Assembly (NCBI GenBank): GCA_022575985.1
Contig: JAKSXM010000137.1
Coordinates: 12,108,001-12,172,000 of the forward strand
Length of the DNA: 64,000 nt
From: Anagrus nilaparvatae
Lineage: Eukaryota; Arthropoda; Insecta; Hymenoptera; Mymaridae
Reading direction: 5' to 3'
Part shown: positions 45,840 to 59,103 of the stretch, in pieces
Position numbering within the stretch: position 1 is the stretch's first letter
Layout: every line of letters starts with the position of its first letter
Made by a program: the position numbers and the translations under genes
The notes under the pieces: generated by a model
Told to the model about the DNA's origin: nothing
Database searches by the model: none
What the model saw: the letters and a program-made list of their open reading frames with translations, nothing else

Positions 45840-46927
45840 GGAAGGTTATACCTAGATGGCGAATATAGAGTTATAGAAGGCGCTACCGAAACTTATTGGC
45901 GTAAAAAGTTATATTCACCCGTTGACGGAGGTGATTTATAAGAGTGCTTCAGGACCTCAGTAAATAATAACTGGATTGATGCTAGTAGCAATGGTATTCC
46001 TGGTAGAGATTAAATCCAGTATCACCGAGTCAGGATTAACGCTCTCCCTAATAAGAGTAGAACAAGTAGACGTAGAAGAGCTGAGGAGTCAGACAGGTTA
46101 TATCAAGCTGGTTGTAATGCTATAGAGACAGCAAAACATGTTTTACAGGTTTGCTTCAGAATACATGGAGGCATAGTGAAGCGACACGACACAGTATCGA
46201 AAACCTTAGGTGCGGATCTAAGGCAAAAACGTTGAAAAGTAAACGAAGAAAACTGCACAGCTACATCACAAGGCCTTAAAAAACCAGATATAATCTGTCA
46301 GAGGCAAAATGAGGTTTGGATAATTGACACGCAAGTAGTAGGGTTCTATAAACTCTTGAATGAACTCCATAAGGATAAAGCGAACAAGTACAAGAAGGAC
46401 GAGATTCGCATAGCAATAGCGAGTGAAAAGAAGGTCCCCATTAGCATCAAGTTCACTTCTTGTACGATATCTTATAGGAGCGTATGTAGTCAAAGGTCAC
46501 TTGAAGATTTTTTAAGCTTAGGCTTAACTAAAGGGTTCTTTGCAAAATTAGCAACGATGGTGCTTCAAGGAACGCACACAAATTGGACGACTTCAATAGC
46601 ACGACTTCAAGATTCCATTAAACCAGGAAAACAAGAATGGAGTATTAAGAAGCTTCAAGTTACTAACAAAAGAAATACCCGCTTCCATGACAAAGGTATC
46701 AAGTCCGCAACGGAAAAAATAGCGGCATACTTCTAGCAATGTAGTCCAACGCAGAAGGGTAAATTCAAAGAAGATCAGTTGATGAACTCTGCTCGAGTGT
46801 AAACAAAATGGGGAGTGAGTTTAGTGGATACATGCTGGAAAAAGAGTACTCCCAAACTGTTCAGAATAACGGGTTCTGTTCGGGCGTAATGCATTCTCAC
46901 TCCCCTGCTCGTATGTAAAAAAAAAAT
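45840..46927 (+). pseudogene. R2-like non-LTR retrotransposon 3' end with restriction-like endonuclease domain, decayed
   Basis: One plus-strand frame from 45840 to 46736 encodes the C-terminal part of an R2-clade-type polyprotein. It has IEGATETYWRKKLYSPVDGG, RINALPNKSRTSRRR, a zinc-knuckle-like GCNAIETAKHVLQVC, VKRHDTVSKTLGADL, the endonuclease motif KPDIICQRQNEVWIID (PD then D 12 residues later), then KANKYKKDEI and RSLEDFLSLGLTKGF. In-frame stops fall at three places (TAA after GGDL, TAA after GIPGRD, TGA after LRQKR), so it is dead. A 3' UTR of about 180 bp ends in an A-tract at 46918-46927. The reverse transcriptase is missing or unrecognisable upstream, as expected of 5'-truncated copies. 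No 28S rDNA flanks it. Confidence 0.8.
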
Positions 46928-46929
46928 AG

Positions 46930-48300
46930 CAGCCGTTAAAATAGCAAAAAACCTTATCTTATATGTGATATTTTTATTAATTTAACCAATAAGTTGGTTA
47001 ATTTTCAACTAATAGTAACGTAACAGTTTTTCGCCATAGTGTATTAGGTTGGTATAGAGTCCTGTCAGTGGGGCTAATTTCTAGGCCCAGGAGGCCTATT
47101 TAAGAAAACTGCGGGTGTAAGGGGTGTTTTTTCAACTGACACAACATGTCCTGAAAGTTAGACGCAAATCGGCTACCCAAACAGTCGGGACTCCCCTTGT
47201 AAGTAATATAATACGCCAACATTTCAAATTATTAATATAATAAATATAGTTATTTTAATTTAAATTTAAAAAAAATTCGATAATCGATAATTGAATTAGT
47301 CCTTAGCAAATAATGGTTTCGATAATTGCTTTATCGGTTATTGAAAAAATTAGCGCTAATATATGTTAAAAATAATAATATGTTGAATAAAACTGCTGAA
47401 CATTTTCTGGCAAGCGAATCAACATTTTCGTAATCTTAGCACTAAAAATGATAATTTTCAGTGATAAGGATAAATTTCTTTGTTACTGGAACTCAAACCA
47501 TTAAACATAGCAAAAAATTACCGAAATTGGGCTTTATTTCCTGAAACTTGACCATTTTTCAGAAAAAGGACCAAATAATAAAATTCATAACCATTACACT
47601 AGAAGGTTGCAATGTTCTTTTTCCAAAAATCGCGAGGGATGGTGGGGTAATCAAAAGTTACCAATATGAAGGAGGGTCAAATTGGATTTAGAATAATTTC
47701 GATTTAGAATCTAAACATATAGAAAAGGTGATAATTATAAATTATAAAAATAGCAAATTGTATTGTAACTGCGTAACATTTACGTGTTATACCCAGCCCT
47801 CCGCTGTAGTAAACATGTTCCATGCATTCAGGTTGTGCTTACATAAAATGGTTATAAAATTTTCGTATTATTTTATTTATTAAACACTTTGTTAATTTTT
47901 GAATTTATTTATCTAATGAATTAATTTTGAAATGAATGCAAAAATTAATTAAATTAAATTTAATACTATTAATTACATGACTACAAAAAAAAAAATGAAT
48001 AGTAAAAAAAGAAAAGAAAATGATAAAAAATAATAAGAGTTTTTTCTATTCGTTGAAAGTATACTAAAAATAGCATAATATCTTTAAAAAGTATCGTATA
48101 CTTTGTAATAGCTTTATTTTTTCTAATTTACACATTTAACATTGAATTATCCTAAGTGACGTTAGTAGCAAATTTTTCATGTTTTTCTTTTTTTTTTTTA
48201 TATTTATAAGACTTTGCATACTTAAATGTAAAAACCAGTCCAATTAAAGCAGACATAAATTTCCTGTTTTATTTTAAATAGTATACGTTTCTATATATAT
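46930..48300. other. Intergenic; repeat family R2 copy and unannotated DNA
   Basis: 47040-47215 is moderately GC-rich (gtcagtggggctaatttcta, ggcctatttaag, aacagtcgggactccccttg) and may be an older transposon piece. 47590-47830 is an inverted R2 copy (gggtaatc, agggtcaaattggatttaga, attgtattgtaact, acctagccct-like, aaacatgttccatg). 48290-48311 is a (TA)n tract. No gene is seen. Confidence 0.45.
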
Positions 48301-48668
48301 ATATATATATAATTTATTGTATATAAAAATACAGTGTTTTAAACTGTTTTTCAAGGAAAGAAAATTAAACTTGCAGATATATATTCTAAGAGATTTTATA
48401 CAAGCTTCGTCATTTTTCATTATACAAATATAATTAGAAATTATATTTAAATTAATAAATTTATAAATGTTAAAAATGTCTAATTCAATAGATGTTAATT
48501 TTAAAATTGCTTATAAATTATGGAATTCTTGTTATATATAATAAACAATTAAAAGAAAATTTTTTTGACTATAAAATTTTTTGTATTCATTTTTTATTGT
48601 AATAAGATTTCTTATAAAATTATTCAATAAAACTTTTATAAATCAAGGCATTTAATGACAATATGTTC

Positions 48669-49037
48669 AGGATTGAGAATGGTTGATTTTTCCAAATTTA
48701 ACAATAGTTTTTACATACAAACTCTTCAAAAGGGGTAAAAATGGTGGTAAACACGAATTTTTGGCTTTTTTAAAATTAATTCTGAAATTTTACCAAAAAA
48801 ATTAAAAAAAATCAGCCAATACTTTCATTTCTTAAAAATTTTTGGTCGGAATATATGCTTCTAACAGTTTGGATTTCATACCGAGTTCAAAGTTAGAAAG
48901 TTTTTTATTGTAAAAGTCCATAATGAATTCAGAAAAACCCAAAAATTGGTGTTCACCACAAATTTTACCCCTTTTGAAGGGTTTGAATGTATGTAAAACC
49001 TATTGTTAAATTTGGAAAAACAAACATTTTGAATCCT
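48669..49037. mobile_element. Palindromic foldback MITE, about 370 bp
   Basis: The left arm aggattgagaatggttgatt, ttccaaatttaacaatagtt, cttcaaaaggggtaaaa and caccacgaattttt-like phrases match inverses on the right (caattttaccccttttgaag, cctattgttaaatttggaaa, aacattttgaatcct). It has no coding capacity. Confidence 0.7.
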
Positions 49038-50417
49038 AAACTTTTTAGTATTAAAAAAAATATTTTTATAACAGTTAACCTATACTCCCTAATTATTATA
49101 AGTCCTAGAACCTAAATTACAATAAGTCTCTGAATCGAAAATATCAAAAATGAAAACAATGATTACCTGACGATAGAAAATAGATCATTATTACGTAATC
49201 CGATCAAAGAAATACTTACATTTATAAATATACATTACGACCTTCAGTCAAAAAAAATTTATTAAAATTGAAATGTACAGAATTAAAATTAGTACCTAAA
49301 AAAACTATTTTATGAGTTGAAAAAAATCTATAATAAATTAAAAAACACTAAATTAATTGTACGTAGTACGTACTTTTCATTTTTTAATATATTATTGATT
49401 CGAATTTGACTAATATATCGATATTATGATAATAAACAATTCTAAAAGTTTATATATAATATATATAACAGTATACTCTAAAAGTTATTAGTAAACTAAA
49501 TGCATACTATAAAATCAACAATTATAATTACATTCCACAAAGTAAATAAAATTATTGTCAACTCAAAGTTATTATCAATTAGATATTTAATAAATATACT
49601 TACAAGGTATATATTATACTCGAAACAATTTCAATTATTTCAATTATATTTTATATTTTCAATCTAAAAATTAATATTACAAAAATATTAATAATATAAT
49701 AAAGTTTATTTCTGGCCACAACAAAATAGTAAATTTTATTTTGTAAGTAAATTATCTGTACATAGTTTTTTCATTTGTAAATTATTTGAATAAAAAATAT
49801 TTACTGATGGATAATAATAATCATTTAGAAATCTCAAATTTACCATGCTCGGTTAACTTGCTGTACATACACAAAATACCAAGCAATGTGCTTAAATTTT
49901 TAAATTTCAAAGAAAATGATTTATAATTTTAAGTAAAGGAAGTTTTTTAAGCCTACTTCAAGTGTTTTCTGCTCTGATACGTTCACATTTATGACAGAGC
50001 CCACTTTTGCACTAACAGAGCGTTCATTTTGGAGCTCTCTTTGATACTTTAGGGGTACTCCAAATTGACCTCCACTTGAAGGTATGTAACAAATGTCAGA
50101 TTTCTACCATATATTTCTCATGCCATTATAATTGTATCTTTGCTTTCAACCCTATTTGATCTTTCTCTCTTTGTTTGATATATCTTCATAAATGAAATGT
50201 ATTATATATATCCTTTTTGGTTTTCGTAGTATTACAAAGTTTTAACATACTATGCAATAATAGATTTACCAAATTTATATATCTTTCTGTAAAATGTGCT
50301 TTAAAACTTTCACACTGTTCTGTAGAGATAATATTTTACTCTGTATATATTAGACCCCTTCATAATTTTTACATAACATGGAAAATAAAAAATTTTAGGT
50401 TCTAATTTTCTTCTTGG

Positions 50418-50630
50418 TATTTATTTCGTCAACCAGAAGAATTGAATAATTTTATTCGCAGGATAATTCGTTTGAAAGCTAAATTTCTAATGTTCCAGTG
50501 GATCATTGAAAATCTAAGTCCGAAAGAGTCTAATATACAAACTAGAATTAATTTTTGGATTAAAACTTTGTATTCACTAAAATACAAAGAAAATTTAGTG
50601 GTGCCTCATTATTTGCAAAAGAATAAATAA
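50418..50630 (+). other. Possible terminal exon of an unknown gene
   Basis: A plus-strand frame reads SSWYLFRQPEELNNFIRRII, then LKAKFLMFQWIIENLSPKES and ends VVPHYLQKNK plus TAA. Its amino-acid make-up is more protein-like than other frames here. A pyrimidine-rich tract with acceptor-like TCAACCAG ends at 50436, from which the frame would continue EELNNF. No upstream exon with a fitting donor was found. It could be a decayed transposase exon or chance. Confidence 0.25.
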
Positions 50631-52799
50631 TGATAATATTTTTGGTCAAGTTAAATTTCACTGACTTTAAAAGATATAAATATTATATTTTTTTATTTGA
50701 AATTTTTCCTTTTTTTAATGATAGGTTTATAGATTTGAAAAATAAAATAAAAAATAGTTTTTAAAAATATTTATATATTCTATAGAAATTCAAAAGATTT
50801 TATGTAATGATGGAAAATGATGAATGAGAATTTTCGAGACATTGTTAAAATTTTCATGGGATTTTAAAGAAAAAGAAAAAAAATGAGCTTCGTTAGAAAT
50901 ATTTTGCATTTTGCATTGTGCAAAATTTTGTTTTTTTTTTATTTTTAGTAATATTAGTATCTGAAGTAACAGTATGATTATTTTATTGATAGGAAAAAGT
51001 ACAGTTTTTGAATTATTAAATTGTGTAATTAAAAATTTTATTTGTTGAAAAATTTTTGGGAAAATATTTAATACATGAAGAGATTATTTTGACGTACTTC
51101 AGAATGTACAAATAAGTCCTAAAATAAAGTTTTTATAGTAGAAAGCAAGATTATCCCTAGTATTTTAAAGTTAATTTTCTAATTTAAACTGATCTTGTTT
51201 AGATGAAAACATCGTTAATAATGAAGTAATGTACCATCTACCGACTACTCAGTAAACTTTAGTAAAAAAAGTTTTTTGCTTTCATTTCCAAATTTCAAAT
51301 TACTCGCCTAAACTGAATTTCTTTTTCAAATAATGTACCCCATTAAATCTTTTTCTGAAAAATATGTCTATATCCATAGACTCAAAAATAAACTTTTTAG
51401 CTTGTATTTTTTTATCGTACAAAATTTTAAAAAATATTATTCAGAAACAAAAGCTGCTTTACATATATGCTCTTTAATGCAATATGTTTTGTTGCATAAA
51501 AAAATAATATTCATACATGAAGCCACAGGTGGCTCATAAACTAACATAATATCTAAATAAATTTGTAGGTGGAATTTTTTACATGCATTTATTTTTTTAT
51601 TTATTATTATTACCTTTACACGAAAATTTTTATGCCACTAAAATTTTTTAATATTTGTAAATTTTTCTTACATAAATTATTAGGTTACTGATTATTTGTT
51701 TATTTATTATTATTATTTTACACGAAAATTTTTATGCCTCTAATATTTTTTAATATTTGCAAATTTTTCTTACCAGGTTACCGACAGCGTAAATGATAAT
51801 TCAAGTTTAGTTTATTTAATTTTTATTTCTTTCTACTTGGTTAAGTTATACTGCGCTTGAAATTTCAGAGTATTCTAGTTTTAAGGTAAGTTCTGATTAT
51901 TGGATACAGTTCCATTGTTATTATACAGTTCTTATCTTGATCTACTGCCATTATAATTTTAACATTGTTACAGGAAATGTTGTAGCTACATATATGTAGC
52001 TACAACATATATATATGGCCAAGTGGTGAAAATTAAAAAAAAAAGGGGGGAACTACAACTTTGATTAAATTTAAAGCTGAATTTTAACGACCTAACAATA
52101 GCATAAAGTATGAAAATTTAATTCCCTAAGCTTTTTGCGACCAATTTAGAAAGTTCAACTCAATTTTCATAAAATTTTTTTAGTTTGTTAACAGTAACAA
52201 TAAAGCTCACATCGAATACTGTTTTTGACCTAGAAAATAAAAACGGCATAAAAATTATAGTATTTTTTATTAATCACTGGTTCTTTGAAATTTTGATTCA
52301 AGAGGATTTAGTTACTGATCGGCACTTTCAAATAGGTCATGATATGAATGCTAAAGAAAATTGCAAATATGAGCTAAGAATTTTTTTTTATTTATATATG
52401 AGTGTGTGTGTTTGAGTATTAAAGTAAAAACTTCTTTGAAATGAAGGTTTGAAGGAATTTTAATGGACGTTCTTATATATACCGGTTACATCTTTTCATT
52501 TTCACGAAATTCTTTCCGCATTTTACTTTGGATATGAAATTTCTTTTCGATTTCCATTTGAACAATCGTATATTATATATTCGATGATTAAACAGAAGTT
52601 GAATAGAAAGAAGATTGCATTATTAGTAAGGGATGATATATAATCAATTCTATTTTTTTTTCTTTTTTTTTTTTCATCGTAAAATATCTTTTATTTTTTC
52701 ATTTACATATTATAAGTATATATTAAAAAGAGATTTCATTTCCCAGTTTTATTCTATATGGGCGATTGCCACAAGATTTTAATATTGAAAAGAAAAATA

Positions 52800-53181
52800 C
52801 ACTGTAAAATGAAACTTTCTTATATTAACAAAAAAATTAGAACTTTTTCGAAAAATTAGTAAATTTTCGAAAAAAATCGTATATTCACTAAATTTAGTAT
52901 ATTAACAAAAAATTCGAGTTTTCTCGATTTTTTTTTGTGAATTCGCAAGAAAAATTGATAATTCACAATTTTTTTTCGAAAATTTACAAAAAATAGTTGT
53001 GAACAACTTTTTTCGTAAAATCACAAAAAAAAATCGAGAATTCTCGAATTTTTCGATAGTATACTAAATTTAGTAAATTTACGATTTTTATCGAATATTT
53101 ACAAAATTTTTTGAAAATTCACTAATTTTGCGAAAAAGTTCAATTTTTTTTGTAAATCTAAGAAAGTTACTTTTTACAGTG
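52800..53181. mobile_element. TA-flanked MITE, family M1, copy 2
   Basis: CACTGTAAAATGAAACTTTC on the left and the inverse of GAAAGTTACTTTTTACAGTG on the right, flanked by TA (52798-52799; 53182-53183). The interior is the same palindromic pattern as copy 1. Confidence 0.85.
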
Positions 53182-53239
53182 TAGTTTTTACGGTTGGTGT
53201 GATGCGTTGAATAACCAATAGACATTATTTTTTTAAAAT

Positions 53240-53960
53240 TTATATCTTAATAATCCTATATATATATATAAATCTTTAATTTTGTATGTCTGTCCGAAAT
53301 GGATAAACTAAAACGCGATAAAAGTTAGAGACTTGGGGTTTACGGCAAAAGACGGCAAAAATTACGGGTCAAAACATAGGCTAAGTTTTATTTCGATTAA
53401 TAACGACAAAAAAAATTTTATGTTGAAAAAACTGAATTTTCAAGAAAAAAGTTTTTATCAAATTTTCAAAAAAAAACCAAAAAAACTGAAAACCGAGGAA
53501 AAATTTTTGTATCAAAAAGAATTTCACTTGATTAGGGCATATTTTTTACGTATTCACCTAAATTTTCAAGGTTCGATCTGTCAAAAGTTGCAATCATTTT
53601 TCAAAAATTATAAATTGAGTAACCTAAAACGACATATCTTTGGAAAAATCAAATTGCAGGGATCAATTTGTTCATCTATTATATATACTATATATCTTAA
53701 TATCTTAATATACTATATATATTTGAAAATTTATTTGTTTGTCTGTCTGTCTGTCTGTCTGTCCACTCATCACGCAAGAACCACCGAACCAATTGGCATG
53801 AAACCGGTGTCAAAATAAAGATAAAAAGTCTGCGGGTGACATAGGCCCTATATTTTCTGATTAGCTGTCGTAGTTTTTGAGATATTTGGTTGCGACTAGA
53901 GCTACGACAGATTCAATACCAACCTAAAAAAAATTATACATAAAAATATTTTTAAAAAAA
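53240..53960 (+). repeat. Dispersed repeat family R5 with (TGTC)n
   Basis: A (TA) tract and tttgtctgtctgtctgtctg are followed by cactcatcacgcaagaacca, ccaattggcatgaaaccggt, agtctgcgggtgacataggc and cgtagtttttgagatatttg. The same sequence recurs inverted at 57050-57245 and in a shorter relative at 57630-57800. The 161-codon frame at 53333-53818 that runs through it is fortuitous. Confidence 0.75.
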
Positions 53961-54359
53961 GAGAAAGGGGCAGCTACACCGGGTTTTTAAAGACATAAAA
54001 TAAAAACAAGATTTTTTTTTAATAACATAAAAATTATATTTACTTTTAGGTAACGCTTTATTGAATACAAAGATTTTTTCGTATTCACATTTCGTATACA
54101 CCACTAAAACTTCAATTTAAAATACTAGTGCACAAATTAAAACAAAATAGTATGGATTAAAAAATATAAAAAGCTCTTCAAAATCATTGTAGCGAAAACA
54201 AAATATTTTAGTATTACTTTTATTGAATTTAGTTTAGTAACAAAATATAAAAATGAATACTACTTTTGAAAAAGAATTGTATAAACAATTAATTGATATA
54301 TCATTAGTGTATCAAGTGAAATAAGGATTTCTCTGGAAATTAGTCAAGAAAGTACGCTA

Positions 54360-54630
54360 TTAAATTTCTCGCTACTGCCGCAGAAAAATTTTATACGGCC
54401 CTTGTCCATAAATAAATAATGCCCTAAATCGCAGTTTACGTGCGATTTAGGCCATTCTTTACTTTTCTGGACACGAAAAGTAAATATACTATTTCTTGTC
54501 AACGGCCAGAAAGCATGTAATTCCCGGCAGCTGCGCGACCAGAAATAAAGGTAAACCTCGGCTTCGCCTCGGATGGTAATTTAAGTGCGATTTGGGCAAT
54601 TCTTAACTTTTCTGGACACGAGGTCGTAAT
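54360..54630 (-). repeat. Dispersed repeat family R3
   Basis: Phrases ctcgctactgccgcagaaaa, ttttatacggcccttgtcca and aaagtaaatatactat-type blocks are the inverse of 30780-30870. It includes internal direct repeats (gtgcgatttaggccattctt, gtgcgatttgggcaattctt) and ggcttcgcctcggatgg, which also resembles 28630-28650. Confidence 0.6.
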
Positions 54631-54633
54631 ATA

Positions 54634-55030
54634 CACTGCAAAAAGTAACTTTCTTAGATTTACAAAAAAAATAGAATTTTTTCGAAAAATTAGTGAATTT
54701 TCAAAAAATTTAGTAAATATTCGATAAAAATCGCAAATTTATTAAATTCAGTATATTATTGAAAAATTGGAGAATTCTCGATTTTTTTTTGTGATTTTAC
54801 GAAAAAAGTTGTAAATTCACAACTATTTTTCGGAAATTTACGACAAATTTTTGAAAAAAAGTTGTAAATTATCAATTTTTCTTGCGAATTTACAAAAAAA
54901 AATCGAGAATACTCGAATTTTTTGTTAATATACTAAATATGTATAGTAAATTTACGATTTTTTTCGAATGTTTACAAATTTTTTGAAAATTTACTAATTT
55001 TTCGAAAATTTTCTAATTTTTTTTTAATAT
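54634..55030. mobile_element. TA-flanked MITE, family M1, copy 3 (right end lost)
   Basis: CACTGCAAAAAGTAACTTTC at the left, preceded by TA. The interior matches the other copies, but the right end breaks off after ttttttttaatataagtt, without the terminal CAGTG. Confidence 0.8.
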
Positions 55031-55889
55031 AAGTTAAATAAAGTAAAATATTTATTATTAATTCATTTTTTATAATGAACATGTTAAGCTACCTTTAACA
55101 TTTTTTAAATAAATGAGAACCAAAATAAGTAGAATTCTTTTAATAATACCGATATTATAAAATATAATTTAATTAATATATATATATATTTATTTTAATA
55201 TTCAACAATAGTTTTAGTTGGTTTTCAAAATATTACAATAAAATTAAATTCATTGTTATGCCATAATAATCAACAGTTTTTTTAATTATTTGAATAAGTT
55301 TAAAAATTATGCCATCCTTGAATAATTATAATTTTTACACCATCACTCAATATCACTAAATGCATTTGTTAAATTAATAAAAATTAAATACGTTTCAAAA
55401 TTATATTCGCCCCCTGGGCCCTGGACAAAAATGGAATAAAATAAAATTTAAAGTGCACTAACCCCCCCCCCCCTCTCAATATTAATTTTTGCTGAGACTT
55501 AATACATTTAAATGTATAATGTGTAATTTAATATATATTCTTAGAGGTACATAATTTAATACCATTATATATACCATTTAATTATTATTTTTAAATAAAA
55601 TAAAATATACAAAGTTAATTGTTATGGACAAACGTTGTTAATTCCAACAAATTAAAAAGCGCCATCGCGAGCGATGAAATAATAATATAAAAAAAGTACA
55701 GTACACTTTTATTAAATAATGCGCAATGACCGATCATAGGACTAGGACAAATCAAACGAATATTATTCTAAAATAATTTAAATTAGGCACCCAATCTTCT
55801 CAAACGACAACGCCTGCGGCACTGTCGTCTGAGAGTATAGATTGATATACTGTATATTATCTTCTTTGCTATGAACGAAGGTTGGTAGC

Positions 55890-57640
55890 AATCTGTCGTA
55901 GCTATAATTCTTTCCATTTAATTTTTAGTATTTTTGAACTTGATAACATTTTTTAAAAATTTTAACAAAAATTGAAATATCTCGAGACTATCGAAAAATT
56001 TAGCAATCGCACTTCATAGTATTCGATTCAGCACTAATTTTTACGTATTCTCTGAAATTTTTATTCAAAACGGAGGTATCTTTAAAATTTTATAAAATAT
56101 TTTTAAAGCTGGTAAAAAAATTTTTTTCATTTTTTTATTTTTATGGTATTTCTAATCATTTATTTGTGGGTCTGTGTATATTATAATGTAATTTATATTC
56201 TATATTAAAATGTAATTTATGCGTACTTAGTTAAATTTTTATTAAAAACGTACGTTGCTTTAAAATTAAAAAAAAAAAAAAATAAAATTTTTTACTATAT
56301 ATTATATAGTAGCATAGGTGTGAGGGGGGGCTCCGCCCCCCCTGATCTATTCCCGGTATTGTTGTTATTTATTTTTTATTATTATCATGTTGTTATTGTC
56401 CAAAATATATATCAATGTCAAAAAAAATTAACGCCTTGAAATAAGCTAAAATTTGTTTATTAATGTAGACCTTTTACCAGTTCAAATGTAACCAATAAGA
56501 TAAAATTTGTAGTAAATTCAAAGGAATGGTGTAATTTTGAAAATGGGCCAGATCAGGCTATTTTTGGACCTTTGAACAGACATATTTCGGGCCCATGAGG
56601 TGCTAGAGGACTAAAACTTTGGCTGAAGGACTTTTTTATCACCCCAAACTATACCCTAAAATTTGAGTTGAATATATATAATATATAGTAAAAAATTTTA
56701 TTATTTTTTTTTTTAATTTTAAAGCAACGTACGTTTTTAATAAAAATTTAACTTAGTACGCATAAATTACATTTTAATATAGAATATAAATTACATTATA
56801 ATATACACAGATCCACAAATAAATGATTAGAAATACCATAAAAATAAAAAAATGAAAAAAATTTTTTTACCAGCTTTAAAAATATTTTATAAAATTTTAA
56901 AGATACCTCCGTTTTGAATAAAAATTTCAGAGAATACGTAAAAATTAGTGCTGAATCGAATACTATGAAGTGCGATAGCTAAATTTTTCGATAGTCTCGA
57001 GATATTTCAATTTTTGTTAAAATTTTTAAAAAATGTTATCAAGTTCAAAAATACTAAAAATTAAATATCTCAAAAACTACGACAGCTAATCAGAAAATAT
57101 AGGGCCTATGTCACCCGCAGACTTTTTATCTTTATTTTGACACCGGTTTCATGCCAATTGGTTCGGCGGTTCTTGCGTGATGAGTGGACAGACAGACAGA
57201 CAGACAGACAGACAGATAGACAAACAAATAAATTTTCAAATATATATAGTATTAAGATATTCAACTCAAATTTTAGGGTATAGTTTGGGGTGATAAAAAA
57301 GTCCCTCAGCCAAAGTTTTAGTCCTCTAGCACCTCATGGGCCCGAAATATGTCTGTTCAAAGGTCCAAAAATAGCCTGATCTGGCCCATTTTCAAAATTA
57401 CACCATTCCTTTGAATTTACTACAAATTTTATCTTATTGGTCACATTTGAACTGGTGAAAGGTCTACATTAAGAAAAAAATTTTAGCTTATTTCAAGGCG
57501 TTAATTTTTTTTGACATTGATATATATTTTGGACAATAACAACATGATAATAATAAAAAATCTATAACAACAACACCGGGAATAGATCAGGGGGGGCGGA
57601 GCCCCCCCTCACACCTATGCTAGTATATATATATATTTGA
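55890..57640. repeat. Interlaced long inverted repeats (A-B-A'-B')
   Basis: Segment A (about 55915-56300) is inverted at A' (about 56685-57060); shared phrases include aatatctcgagactatcgaa, attcagcactaatttttacg and aaaaacgtacgttgctttaa. Segment B (about 56310-56675) is inverted at B' (about 57250-57625); shared phrases include agcataggtgtgagggggg, ttcccggtgttgttgttat-type, gggccagatcaggctatttt and cccaaactataccctaaaat. B carries a GC hairpin (ggggggctccgcccccc). Family R5 sequence lies between A' and B'. The identity is high, so the duplication is recent. No gene found. Confidence 0.85.
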
Positions 57641-57830
57641 AAATTTATTTGTCTGTCTGTACCCTATTGACTCAAGAACCGCCGAACCAATTGACATGAA
57701 ACTGGTGTCAAAATTTAGAAAAAAGTCCGCGGATATCATAGGCCATAGATTGTCTACCCAACTATAGTAGTTTTTAAGTTATTTAATTATTAGTGTTTTT
57801 GAACCTTGTAAAATTTTTTAAAATTAAAAA
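57630..57830 (+). repeat. Dispersed repeat family R5, diverged copy
   Basis: A (TA)n tract, tttgaaaatttatttgtctg, tgactcaagaaccgccgaac, caattgacatgaaactggtg and aagtccgcggatatcatagg parallel the R5 copies at 53700 and 57240. Confidence 0.65.
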
Positions 57831-58059
57831 AAATACCCTGCCAACGAAGCTCATAAAAAAATATTTTTGACCAACCAGAGTGAATCTAGCAAAACGTTGG
57901 TTTCATATCTGTTATCAATATTTTTAAAAAATAGCTCTAAAATGATTCCCAGAATACAGAAGAGTACTTGAAAGTATATTTTAAAACTTTTTTTTCAGTA
58001 CTCAAAGCCGATGAAGCTCATAAAAATACCCTGCCAACTAGCTTGCACTAAGGTTCCTC

Positions 58060-59055
58060 AAACAATTAACTTAATACATTAATATGCCACTGATATCACC
58101 GATTACAACCATGCAATCATACATACATTTCTCTCTTAATTCCATAATAGTTTTGAAATATCACCGGTTACAATATTTTCAGATATTAGTACTTTCATGG
58201 AATTAAATCAGGCATTATACTAAAAAAAAAATATTGCAGTTTTCTTAATTTTGAGAAAAAAATTATTAAATATTCGGTATTAAATCCAAAAAATTACTAT
58301 AAAAGAACTTTCTAAAACTAGTACTCTCATAGAAATAAATTAGGTACTACGTACAAAAATAAAATAAAATCTGGTGTTTTTTTGTATTTTATGTGACGAA
58401 AATTTTGGGGAAAAAATTTTCAAAAAATTTAGTATCAAATTCAAGATATCAAGTAAAAACCATACTTTCAAATACAAGTACTTGCATGGAAATAAATGAG
58501 GTATTACATCCAAATTAAAAAAAAAAAAAAACTTGATAAAAAAATTTTTGAAAAAAAAAATTAGGTCTTAATTTTATAACGGTTGTGAAGTATCACCGAT
58601 TACAATATTTTCAGATATTAGTACTTTCATGAAATTAAATGAGGTATTACACCAACAAAAAAAAAATATTGCAGGTTTTTTATTTTTTTAAATTTGGGAA
58701 AAAATTTTTGAAAAAATTCGGTATCAGATCCGAAAAATGTCTAAAAAAAAACTTTCTAAAACTAGTATTTTCATAGAAATAAATTAGGTTCTACGTCAAA
58801 AAAAAAAAAAAAAAAAAATTGGTGTTTTTGTATTTTTTCGTTAAAAAAATTTGGGGAAAAAAATTTTCAAAAAATTAAGTATCAGATTCGAGATATCGAG
58901 TAAAAATCATGCTTTCAAATATAAGTATTTTCGTGGAAATAAATGAGGTATTGCATCCAAATAAAAAAAAAAAAATACTTCGAGCTTTTTTGATAAAAAA
59001 ATAAAAAAAAAAAAAATTAGGTCTTAACTCCGTAATGTTTGTGAAATATCAACAA

Positions 59056-59103
<48 letters not shown>

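Noticed and set aside
46266..46493. 75-codon minus-strand open frame
   Set aside because: Antisense to the R2-like endonuclease coding frame, which has recognisable motifs.
53333..53818. 161-codon plus-strand open frame
   Set aside because: It runs through a dispersed repeat and the (TGTC)n tract (reads as VCLSVCLS); no domain and no start context.
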